Source of the DNA: Irineochytrium annulatum
Taxonomy: Eukaryota > Chytridiomycota > Chytridiomycetes > Chytridiales > Chytridiaceae
Assembly (NCBI GenBank): GCA_027600665.1
Contig: JADGJL010000249.1
Span: 1-28,971, forward strand
Length of the DNA stretch: 28,971 nt
Direction of reading: 5' to 3'
The notes beneath the pieces were generated by a model that searched no databases, was not told where the DNA came from, and saw only the letters and a program-made list of their open reading frames with translations. Shown piece by piece: positions 9,553 to 18,858 of this stretch. The number at the start of each line of letters is the position of its first letter. The first letter of the stretch is position 1. A program made the translations under genes and the position numbers.

Positions 9553-12054
9553 CTATCTTGATGGCTTTCCCATCTTCGATAGGAGCGACTCCACGAGACT
9601 AGATCCAGTGATCGTATTTGTTGTTAATACAACGTATTCCCGGTTACCTACACGACGGATATCAGGCGAGGTCTGGCAGGGGATAACCGACTCACCATCA
9701 TCCTGCTTCGAGAGGAACCGTAGCGCCGAGGCTTCCGTTGATGTGCAACCACCCAGAAATACGACCAACGTCGTTTTAATACCAGGGTTTCCTTTAATTT
9801 CGCGTGAGTGAAGCGATCAAACAACAGAATACCTACGAGCAGACAGCAGCGTCGCCTCCGGCACCTTTTGCGTCTCCTCAAAGGACGGCCCTCCCGGTAA
9901 CATCGCCAGCACCTCCTCACTCCCCTTCCACCCAACAAACGTGGATGCCGCACCCCCGTTCCCCGGCTTCCCAACTAAACCCTTATTTGAAATTGTCGGT
10001 GAGCCCGCCGGCGTCCCCGCGCCACCACCAGCCGTCGTCGTCGTTGACGTTGTCCTCCTCGCACCCCCCGGCGTCCCGGCGGTCGCCTGCACAAGCCTGA
10101 CACTGACAGGCGCATACCCGCTGTACACATAACTGACATCATTCGGCCGATGCTCATCCACATCATCCACAATCAACCTCAGCAACCTCCGAGTTGAGGG
10201 ATACGCGTTCCGAGCGGCCGACGCGGGCGTCAGAAGCCCGACGCGCGCAAGATTTTGGAACGTAACGAGGTGATCGAACCCGTAGGTCTGGGTGATCTCG
10301 CGCCTGATCGAGTCGTACTGCTTCTGCTTGAGGCCGCCGTTTACGAGGGAATAGAGGGAGAGGAGGCGTAGGGTTTGGAGGAGGGGGGACTGCTTGTTGG
10401 TCAGCTCGTCGAGGTAGTCGATGTGGGCGTCGAGGACGGTGCCAGCAACGAAGTCTGCATTCAGAAGTTACGATCAAAGGCTACGAGCACAAAATGCGTA
10501 CTCTGCTGAACTTCAAGCATTTTGTTGAAGTCTTGGTCGAGGGTAAATTTCGTAATTTGTTCTGCTAGGGTTGTGTCTGTTGCCAAAAAGTTAACACACC
10601 GCCAGGCAACGCAATGCTAGTACTCACGAAGCTTCAGCGACGCCCGCTCCGATTCTAGCCCACTCAGCTTGCCGATAAAGTCCTTGATCTGAGTCACCGT
10701 CTTGGCCTGATGCCGCTCCTCAATATCGCCCTGGATCCTTCTCGCAACCTGGTTTAACACCCCGCCGACGACCGCGAAGTTCAGATCCCGCAACTGAGCG
10801 TACAGCTTATCGCTCCCGTTCAGCGGCACCTTCTTTGGCCGGGCGCCGCTTCCGGTTATCGGCGCTGAGTTCGGGTTGGGGTTGATCATCGTATTGGCGG
10901 CGAGGACGGCATCGAGTTCGATAAAGGCTTAATTATAAAAGTTAAGCTCTCCTCCATACGAGGGACGATGCTTACTGCTACTGATCCCGAAGACCTCGTC
11001 AACAAGGCCCTCGTAAGTCAGCTGCGTGCACATGGGTGTGATGAGGTCGACAGTGCGGTCGAGGATGACGATGGAGTCGATTTGGCTTGATGTCGGGAAT
11101 TGGGCGTTCGCGCCCTCGCCGATGGAAAGTTCTCTGCGCATTCGGATGACAAGATCGCAGAGGAGCTTAAGTGCAGAAGTAAGCAAACGGTTTGACGTCA
11201 TCGTGGGTACCTTTGCGCATTTGCCCTTTCCAATTATCCGCGGCACGATGCCGAAGATCGCCTGAAGCTTCATTATCGCCATCGCCACATTGTACACGGC
11301 CGATGTGTCGCCATCCTGCCCGTTTGAATAAATACACCAAGTAGTTGCACTTGCACCTTACCAAGAAGAGTTCTCGAAAAGCATTCCCTAGCTCCAACGA
11401 CAAGAAGTCTTCTTCCAACGGGATGATGTCCAAATGGAACTCGCCGACGGTCACATCCCCGTAGACGCCCTCCTCCTCAAGCACGCGCTCGCACACGAGA
11501 GTTCGCCGCGGAACGAAGAAGACAGAATACTCAATCTTTGCGCCTGACTTCGACTGGTGTTGTTTCATGTGTGCTGAAGAGAAGGTTAAAAATCGCTGCA
11601 ACAGTATGAAATGACGCCAGGATAAGGAAGCGATGCGTACATGCAATAAGCTTTGCGCACCCAATCTTTGGCCGACATATATAAATTAAGCTTTTCGAGT
11701 CCGTGTCAGGCCGATCCTCGGAGAGGTGGTATATCTTCTCAACGCCATGTTCCTTCATATAAATGTTTTTTTAGTTCACTCCAAAAAAAAAGCTCGAATG
11801 AATTCCATGAACACACCTTCAGCAACGAGAATTCTGCCACCAAGCTAAGAGGACTACTCAATGACGGGTCGATGATCAAGCCTTTCCGTCCCCGAACCTG
11901 ACGATAAATCGTTAACGAAGTAATTCTACCAAATTCGATTGGAGTGGCTCAAGACGATCCAGAATAAATGCATAACAGAACTGCTTACCGAGTCGAGCAG
12001 ATCGACGAGCTCCTTCCTGGCGTGCTCCCGCAACGCCAACGTGTTGAATCCCAT
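9553..12054 (-). CDS. VPS33: Vps33, Sec1/Munc18-family subunit of HOPS/CORVET
   Basis: Eleven exons in transcript order: 12054-11989, 11897-11817, 11752-11641, 11573-11362, 11315-11211, 11165-10976, 10927-10628, 10576-10502, 10454-9837, 9791-9696 and 9647-9553, giving 649 residues, usual for the family. Landmarks follow the Vps33 order: an N-terminal REHARKELVDLLDS helix, LLKEHGVEKIYHL, the strongly conserved FFVPRRTLVCERVLEEEGVY, GIVPRIIGKGKCAK, the SM-protein core ILDRTVDLITPMCTQLTYEG, GLKQKQYDSIRREITQTYGF, and the C-terminal VVFLGGCTSTEASALRFLS. Vps33 templates SNARE assembly at late endosomes and the vacuole within HOPS/CORVET (family knowledge). Introns of 45 (11210-11166) and 48 nt (9695-9648) are in frame and stop-free. 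The 9836-9792 intron uses a GTAGGT donor chosen by phase. The 10975 donor (GTAAGC) was preferred over a GTAGCA a few bases upstream. Confidence 0.97.
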
Positions 12055-12097
12055 TTGCGAAATGGACACAGATCTTTTGACTTCAACGTCCACGATA
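12055..12097. promoter_or_regulatory. Minimal bidirectional promoter between VPS33 and the DUF4442 gene
   Basis: Only 43 nt separate the VPS33 ATG (complement of 12052-12054) from the ATG at 12098 of the divergent gene. If the other gene starts at the in-frame upstream ATG 12062, the gap is 7 nt. Transcription start sites must therefore overlap the coding or 5' untranslated sequence of the partner. No TATA-like element is present. Confidence 0.6.
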
Positions 12098-12820
12098 ATG
12101 GCCAAAGCGAAGCAGACGAACGCCCAAGCCGCCCCGGCCCCGGTCTCTACCCTCCCCGCCGTCGGCGCGACGGCCGCCGTCCCCAAATCGGCGCCCTCGG
12201 CTTCCTCGACGAAGGCCGTCAAACCCACTCGTCGCGCCAAGGCCACCAATATCTACTTCTGGGTGAGTTATTGTCTGCCGTGGGTTGGATAAAAATACTG
12301 ATTGATTCTTCAGTTTAAAACCCTGCACGCCATCCCGCTAATCGGCGCCTGGATATTCTCCTTCCTCGTCTCGTTTTCAAGCCCCTACACGGGCTCGATC
12401 CCGCTCCGGCTGACGCACCTTACGCCCGGAACCTGCAAGGGCCGCATGCGGTTACGCCGTTCGATCTCGAACCCCTTCGGTTCCGCCCATGCGGCCGCGT
12501 TGATAAACATGGGCGAGGCCGTCGGCGGGGCCGCGATGGTGTCCATGCTAGAGGAAATGGAAGGGGACGGAGGCAAAAGGTGGAGGGGGATACCCGTGAG
12601 GTTGGAGGGGATCTACAGGAAGAAGGCGAGGGGCGTTCTGACGGCCGAGACGAGCATTCCAGAGCCGAAGGGTGGGGTTTTCCCTGAAGAGGCCGACGTG
12701 GTCGAGGTGCTGTCGACGATCAAGGACGAGGAGGGTGAGGTTGTGTGCGAGGTCAGGGCGGATTGGATGGTATCGGTTGTCGCTCCGAGGATCGATAAGA
12801 AGAGGGTTAAGAAGGAATGA
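12098..12820 (+). CDS. DUF4442 / thioesterase-like hotdog protein
   Basis: Exons 12098-12262 and 12314-12820 give 223 residues; the ATG at 12062 is in frame and would add 12. An Ala/Pro/Thr-rich N-terminus of ~45 residues, possibly a targeting sequence, precedes the hotdog part. That part carries the DUF4442/PaaI-like helix block NPFGSAHAAALINMGEAVGG, where thioesterases have their substrate-facing 'hot dog' helix. A hydrophobic stretch (AIPLIGAWIFSFLVSF) comes just before it. The C-terminus is charged (RIDKKRVKKE). Acyl-CoA thioesterase activity is inferred from the fold only; I do not see a residue set that proves catalysis. The gene is divergent from VPS33 at very short range, which may reflect genome compactness. 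Confidence 0.9.
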
Positions 12821-13366
12821 TTGTCCGAAGTCGTTATGGTTGCAAGATCTGTCGCTTGCTGGGTTGTTATTTGCCCATATTGTCTCGGGAAGTTGTCTGT
12901 CTCTTTCGGATGACTTCCGGGGTGATGAACTAATAGTGGAGGGGACGCTGGGCGCATCGGGACGAAACGCGCCTTAACGCTCAAGCAAAGAACAATTATT
13001 TAAATACGATTTTCTTAAGCTAAAAACGAATGAGCCGTTACCCATTTGCAAATCCAACCCCGCTGCTGTTGACACCACGGAAAGAAAAAACCAAATTAAG
13101 AAAACGAAAATTATCAAAACCAAGCGAAGGGACGGAGAATTTGGAGGATGTTTTTTAGGTGACAGAAACACAAGTAGCATCTATGTACCCGGAACAACCC
13201 TTATGAAACAGTTAAATCATACAAGTAGGGGCAAGAGAGAGTTGGGAAATAAATAATGAAGACTGGCAGTTCGGAACGTTGATTAATTAAACAGGTAAGA
13301 GTCTGATATAAATGTCTAACTCAGAACTCTTTTTATGTGCTCCGACCTGAAGATACCCCTAAATGC
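12821..13366. other. Convergent intergenic region
   Basis: About 550 nt between the stop of the DUF4442 gene (+) and the stop of the Cys-rich gene (-). The central part (12980-13360) is AT-rich with A- and T-tracts, for example TTAATTAA near 13282. It presumably holds both 3' untranslated regions. Short open frames exist but have no ATG-led coding character. Confidence 0.5.
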
Positions 13367-15030
13367 TTAGCAGTTGGTGGCCCAGTCGCAACGCTGCTTG
13401 CTTTGGCAGCTTTTAACAACAAGACATGTTAGAGCTGTCGGAAGACATTGGGGCGAGGAGAACGTACCAGAAAAGCCCCGCCTGGCAAGTGATAGACCCA
13501 GCAGCGGGCCACCCAGTCTGGTCGCAAATGACAAACGTGTTCTTGTTCGAGCAGACGACCGTGTTGGGTGACAAACCGCTGCAGGGGTTGCCATTGGTGT
13601 AGGTGGTGGCGCCGCACGAGCCGGGAGCAGCGCAGGTGGTGGTGCCGGGGCAGCACTTGTTGCCGTACAGGCAGGTCTCGGTCGACGTGATATCTTTGTA
13701 GACAAATCAGCATGACACATGACAAGTACGAATATCGTCAAAAACTTACAGCCGTTCATGCACGTGAAGATGGACCATTGGTCAGCAGAGCAAATCTTGA
13801 AGCCGTTGGGGACGTTCGCGCACGAGCCGGTCGAGACGGGGGCGGAGGGCGCGACAGCACCTGGGTAGATGCCAGCGGCCGGGCAGTTCGAGGCAAAGTC
13901 ACAGCGGTTGGTGGTCGAGCAGCAGACGGTGCCGGGAGCGCAGGGCATGTTCGACGCGATGACCTCTGTAAAGGGCGGAAACATGCGGCGTTACATGAAG
14001 AACCGGAAAGAGTACAAATCGAGGGCACAAGTACATACTTTGGCCCTGGCAGACGTTGTAGGTCCCACCGCCGGAGCAGACGATACCGCCGTCCGAGACA
14101 CCCTGGCACGAGGTCTGGGGCTGGACGTAGACCGAGCTGCCGGAAGGAGCAGGCGACCCTGACGGGCCAGGAGCGGTCGCCTTGCAGTTGGAAGCCCAGT
14201 CGCACAGACCGCTATTGGCGCAGCAGACCGTGCCGGAGGGGCAAGGCTGGGGACCGGAGCCCGGGTAGAAACCTGCGAAATATGCGGCGATGAAATCACG
14301 GACGAAGACTGATAAGCCTGCAAAAGGACATTACCTCCTCCAAGGCAGTAGTTGAAGGTGTTCGAGCTAATGCAGGTCGTCTTGTAGTCCGCGACGCCGG
14401 CGCACGACCCCTGGGCGATGTTGGCGGTCGCAGCGACCGAAGGCGAGACGGACGGGCTCGCGACCACCGGGTTCGACACCTGGCTCATGCAGTTTGACGG
14501 GTAGTCGCAGAGCCCGGAGTTGGCGCAGCAAACCGTCCCCGGGGCGCAGGATTGGTTCGGCGTCGACGCGTACAACTCTAGCAGAAGACGAAGATCGATT
14601 AAGTTATGGTAGCAAGCGTTAAACGACAAAGATACGCACTCCCGCCCAGACAGTAGTTGAACGTGTTAAGGGATGTGCAAACGGTCTTGTAATCCGCAAC
14701 ACCCGCGCAGCTCGACGTAATGGGGGGATAACAAGACGCGGTGGAAGAGCTAACGCAGGAGTTACCGCAGCAAACGAGCGGTGCCGCACAGGTCTGGATC
14801 CCCGGTTGAGCGGCTGGTCATTTCAAGTTAGCAATCGCGACATAATGATAAACACGATGCAAGAAGGAAATAAAGTGGTTGCAAAATGCCATCTTACCTC
14901 CACCAGCGCATATCTGGAAAGTGTTGTTCGCCGAACCAGAGCAGACAATGTTCCCATCGGGAATACCCTGGCAAGACTGGGCCATGGCATGAGAAGCCAT
15001 GGCGAGTGCGATAACTCCGATGGTGATCAT
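13367..15030 (-). CDS. Secreted protein of six Cys-rich modules, CBM19-like
   Basis: Exons in transcript order: 15030-14898, 14813-14640, 14577-14335, 14272-14039, 13965-13750, 13693-13468 and 13409-13367, giving 422 residues. A signal peptide (MITIGVIALAMASHAMA) is followed by six modules. Each has half A, Cys-x(9)-Cys-x(9-10)-Cys with an aromatic before the last Cys (CAGVADYKTTC...FNYC), and half B (CAPGTVCC...C...NC). Introns 1-5 are phase 1 and fall between A and B, so each middle exon carries B, a Ser/Ala/Pro linker and the next A. The last intron is phase 2 and splits the final B. The order C..C..F..C..CAPGTxC resembles CBM19 chitin-binding modules of fungal chitinases; this match is from memory. 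There is no catalytic domain, so a cell-wall or secreted chitin/glycan-binding role is inferred. A2 and A3 are nearly identical, a sign of recent duplication. Confidence 0.92.
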
Positions 15031-16035
15031 TTTCTATCGATATAAAAAAAGATGCAGGTCAGACAAAGGCCATGCAGGAGTCGTCCGCGGTTATCCATGC
15101 GGGGAAGAGGTCCTTCTCGATCTCCCGTCGTGGTCGACCAAACGCTTGCTTGGCATTTTTTCAAAGGCCGACGCTGTCTCGCGGCACCAGGGCCTCCCGG
15201 GAGACATCCCTCCGTCGGCAGCCTCCAAATCCACTCCCAGACAGCCGTTGGACCCGCGAGATCGATGCGGCGGCAAAATCAGCAACGTCCGTCCCCTCCA
15301 GCGGCGGCGTCGCGACCAACGACCAAGCGCTCCGACGGGTGTCCGACTCGACGACGGCCCGACCCAACGAACCTCTCAACGGAGTAAGTGAGCGGACGCC
15401 GGGTGGTGGGAAGACCTCTCAGCTCTCAGGGGTCGGTGGTACGCGGGGGGTTCAGGTGTCGGACGGGGATCTGCTCCGTTCTTTGCGAGGTCTCTGCGGG
15501 CGGCGAATGAAAAGTTCGAGCGGGCTGGCTGTTTTCAGTGGTCAAACATTTCGAGCACAGCACCAGCCAGTTACACTCCGCAGATTGCCAACGACACGCC
15601 TCGCTGGCGTGCAGCTGTGGGTCCGGCCAGCTGGTTTGGCCGTCATCGACGACAACGGCGAGCTGGTCGTGGTCGGACTCTTATCTTTGGGTTTGGAATG
15701 CGATAAATCAATGAGATTGTGTCTTGCTAAATGGTGGCAATCACTTCCACGTCCACTTCATCATTTCTTTAGTGCGAGTTTCTTTTGTTGATTTAAAACG
15801 AGGTATTCGGATGCGTACTTGTTGCTGCTCTTATGGTCTGCATGTCTTCAAAAGATCGTTCAAAAACTGGTCCCTCTTTTAAATGCGAGTGTTATTTGCA
15901 ACAGGAGGAAAATACATCTCCGTCACATGTAGCACATTCTTCAAAACACGTGCAGAAAGGACGCCTCCTGACTAATCCAGGAAAAGAGTGGCTTTTATAA
16001 CATCCAAGTGAGTAAACGGGTGACTCCAAGCCTTT
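15031..16035. other. Long upstream region of the Cys-rich gene
   Basis: About 1 kb lies between the start of the Cys-rich gene and the stop of the TDG gene, unusually long here. The part next to the Cys-rich gene (15060-15500) is GC-rich; 15700-16030 is AT-rich. The only long frame is the ATG ORF annotated separately. The TDG 3' end must lie in its right part. No repeat or RNA gene was recognised. Confidence 0.4.
15072..15791 (+). CDS. Orphan ORF of 239 codons, doubtful
   Basis: An ATG-led frame of 239 codons runs divergently from the Cys-rich gene, 41 nt from its start codon. No domain is recognised. The first half is Arg/Ser/Pro-rich and looks like translated GC-rich non-coding DNA. The second half has a more protein-like hydrophobic stretch (AGLAVIDDNGELVVVGLLSL) and the frame ends in an AT-rich segment. 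Shorter frames are open on both strands here, which argues for base composition as the cause. It may be a lineage-specific gene, part of a long leader, or chance. Confidence 0.2.
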   Translation: MQESSAVIHAGKRSFSISRRGRPNACLAFFQRPTLSRGTRASRETSLRRQPPNPLPDSRWTREIDAAAKSATSVPSSGGVATNDQALRRVSDSTTARPNEPLNGVSERTPGGGKTSQLSGVGGTRGVQVSDGDLLRSLRGLCGRRMKSSSGLAVFSGQTFRAQHQPVTLRRLPTTRLAGVQLWVRPAGLAVIDDNGELVVVGLLSLGLECDKSMRLCLAKWWQSLPRPLHHFFSASFFC

Positions 16036-17412
16036 CTACATAACCGCATTCGTCTTCGGGCTGGCCTCTCCTCTTTCCTTTCGCCTACGTTGAACCCACC
16101 GCCCCAAAATGTTCCAATTGTCCATTTGCTGCTGCATTGAGTATGCGGCGTTCAACCCCGACGTCGAAACAGCGACGAAAATCCTAGCGCCTTCCCACTA
16201 AGAAAAAGAGGTGTAAGCGAGAAGCCTGCCGCCAAAGGTCTCTAACCTCATTTGCCGTCAAATCGTCAGTCAACCCTTCCGCGAAGTCGCCACCTCCCCT
16301 CTTGACATTGTCCAACCCCATGCGCTCATCTTGCCAGCCCAACTTAAAGTCCTCCTTCTTCATCAGCCTTCCGTGCCGATAACAGAAGACTTTCTCCCAA
16401 ATCGACTTGCCAACGAGAAACACGGCTTCGGGCCTGTGCCGCGCTACCTTCGCCTCCAACTCCGCCGTTGCCGCAACTTGCTCCTCATGGGAAAGCTCGC
16501 CAGCCTATCGACATTGTGAGTCTACCAGTGAAAACGATTTAACGCCCCAAAGCAATACCTGCGATGTCGGCCGGCTGACCAAATTCGTAATGCCCAGCGA
16601 GTAAAGCTCCGGCAATCTCTTGTCCGAACTGCAGTCGAGCTTCCGATCCGTCAGCCCCGATGTGTGCATCAGCTTCCAGAACTTATTACCAGGGTTTGCA
16701 AAGCTTAGTCGCCAGCACAATTAATACACAAGCACCGAGAAACAAGTTATACTCACGCATGACCCGCCAACGCCGTTTGCACCCCCGGATTGATCCCGAC
16801 GATCATGACAATGAGTCCGTCGGCCAACGAGTCCGGGAGCGGGTTCAAGTGCGCATACATTTCCGGCGGCGCGTAGCTCTTCGTCCGATTCCGCTTCTTT
16901 TTCAGCGATTTCGGAAGTATGAGGTCCTGAACATCGTCGTCCTCGTCTTTGAAGTCAGCATCATTCTCGTCCCCGGCCTTTTCTTCCACCGTCGAACCCT
17001 TCCGCTTTCTCGCCGACCGCCTGAGCGTGAAAACCTCCTCATCCACGACCGCCTCCAGCTTCACGGGCGTGATGCCACCCACAGGAAATGCCGTGGCCGG
17101 CTCAGTCGCGTCGGAAGGAGACTCGATCTTGACCGCAACGGCCACCGACGACTTCCGGGTCGACGTCGGCGTCAAGGGTCCGGAATCCCGTCCAGTGGAT
17201 AATGAAGACGACGACGGGAGCGATGAGCAGCAGTCTCGCGCCTGCATTCGCCTCACGGTCGACCTGGTCTCCCGTAAAATCCTTTGGCTTTCGGCTTTGG
17301 ACACCGCGCTGGCGCGCTTCCGCTCGGTGGCAACCGTGACGGAGACCGACATCTCGGATGAGGCGAACTCCTTCACGATCGACGAGAACGTGCGTGTGGC
17401 CGGAGTCGACAT
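16036..17412 (-). CDS. thp1: G/T(U)-mismatch DNA glycosylase, TDG/MUG family (Thp1-like)
   Basis: Exons in transcript order: 17412-16757, 16703-16559, 16504-16247 and 16197-16036, giving 406 residues. The start is the first in-frame ATG, MSTPATRTFS. The first ~180 residues are disordered and basic/acidic, with clusters such as RRSARKRK and KSLKKKRNRTK that could serve nuclear import and DNA contact. The glycosylase core then follows family order: IVMIVGINPGVQTALAGHAF (motif 1; the Asn of GINPG positions the catalytic water in MUG/TDG), ANPGNKFWKLMHTSGLTDRK, GITNLVSRPT, ELSHEEQVAA, RPEAVFLVGKSIWEKVF, and motif 2, FVAVSTSGLNAAYS (~360-372). The family removes thymine or uracil opposite guanine in base-excision repair. 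Intron 2 has a competing upstream acceptor AG at 16523-16522 that would shift the frame. Confidence 0.95.
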
Positions 17413-18858
17413 TGGCAGCTTGCTTGAAGTGCAGAGTTTGACGACCGCTGAGTTACCCAACTGTAATTTTGTTCCGGCACTGCCAGCCCGACTTTGGAGT
17501 AGTCCGTTATCTATTTTTTATCCCCCTCGCTGACGTGGTTCAGCTTCATCGGCGTTGTTCAAACATTGAACGGAGCACACATCAGCCTTCGTTGATCTCA
17601 GCAACACCGCGTTCCCAGGCTTGAACAAGACGCGGTCGACATGCATGCTGTCCTGAATAAGCGCGTATATTGGGCAAGCGAGGGCACACACGAAGGTAGG
17701 ACTGCCGCAGGCAATAGTGTTTATAGGCTTGAACCTAGGCGCGATATCATTCCGTACCTTACGCGGCATGCCGACCTACGGAAAATCTGTAAAGACGTGC
17801 CATTCTTATGGTGACGTGTTGTGTGAGTAAGTATCGTGATAACCATTCTGCATCTACCATTTGCTTTGTCATTAACCCTCATGCCTGGGATTGATTTTTG
17901 CTCAGTGACCACGTTGGAGTCGCGATGGCGTGGCAAGCCTCGACTGGGTGTATTTACCACGCATGCATACTCATACTCCACGCATGCACGCACCGGAACC
18001 AGTAATGTGTCATACTTCGTCGACCAGGTGGTTCTTTTTTGCTGGAGGGCTCATATGGATGACGGCGCCGTCCATTGTCAAGCGTCGGGGCGGCTCATAT
18101 CCGGATTTACGGCGGATTCATTGTTTGGGAAGAGTGGAACCGTCGCGGCATTTCGTCATCCAATTGGGGCGCGAGGAACGGCAAGGCAGATTTACGTGTT
18201 CTCATTGATTGGGAAAGCAAATCAAGCGGAGCCATTCGACCAACGATCGCTCGTCGCCGGAGTGCGCCGCACGGCGCCTCGGCCGGCTTGATTTCCACGC
18301 TCCCCGGGCTTACATTTCTGACTCCGATGAGATCCCATGCGTCAAAGTCACACCAAAGAGAAGTCTGCCTGGACCCGCGGGTTGCCCGACTGAGTGAGTC
18401 ACCGGGCGGGTTCGAGGCCAGCCGGTCAACAAAAGAGCAGTTAAAGGGCGGAAATCTTTGTTCATCGGCATCATCGCTCGGCCGGCTGCCCCTCAAAACC
18501 ACAACCAGTCCCTCGCTCCTTTTCAATCCGATTCTTTTCGGCGTCCAACGAGAGCGACCAAGAGCTCATACCATCGTCCGCGGAGCCCGTTTGGTACTTC
18601 CCACCTTCGACGTCCGCGGCATCACACCGCGCACCTATCACACGTCTCCCCGGGGTGCCGACGCTGCCGAGGAGCGCAAAGCGCACACGCGGGCGGTCGG
18701 ATCATAGACGGCCAGAGAGGACTTCGCGGCCCGAATCGACGGCTGGCGCCTTTGAAATTCGGTTCGATCTTCCCCTCCGCCCACCACGCAAACACACACG
18801 CACCCAAGATCCTCATACCCAACTCAACAACGACCCCTCACGCGCGGGTGTCCAGGAA
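17413..18858. promoter_or_regulatory. Divergent upstream region between the TDG gene and the 18859 gene
   Basis: About 1.45 kb of sequence serves as the upstream region of both flanking genes. Several long frames cross 17830-18850 on both strands, but they begin at non-ATG codons or lack protein-like composition. I regard them as GC-driven. A small direct repeat of ACGCATGCA-type sequence occurs at 17960-17990. Pyrimidine-rich sequence near 18770-18850 precedes the 18859 ATG and could be its leader. Confidence 0.4.
17518..17769 (-). CDS. Small ATG ORF upstream of the TDG gene (uORF or orphan)
   Basis: An 83-codon frame starts MPRKVRNDIAPRF at 17769 and stops at 17518, 105 nt before the TDG start codon on the same strand. 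It is not in a joinable phase by any good GT-AG pair that I could find. A CAG followed by an open frame at ~17461 hints that an upstream exon could exist. If the TDG transcript starts beyond 17769 this would be an upstream ORF. No family is recognised, and it may be chance. Confidence 0.2.
   Translation of the reverse strand: MPRKVRNDIAPRFKPINTIACGSPTFVCALACPIYALIQDSMHVDRVLFKPGNAVLLRSTKADVCSVQCLNNADEAEPRQRGG

Noticed and set aside
18385..18430. tRNA-like T-arm, GGGTTCGAGGCC
   Set aside because: Only four of five T-stem pairs form. No matching acceptor stem, D-arm or anticodon arm lies upstream at the right distance.
18075..18707. 210-codon + strand frame
   Set aside because: It begins at a TTG, has Arg/Ser/Pro-rich composition typical of GC-rich non-coding DNA, overlaps open frames on both strands and matches no family.
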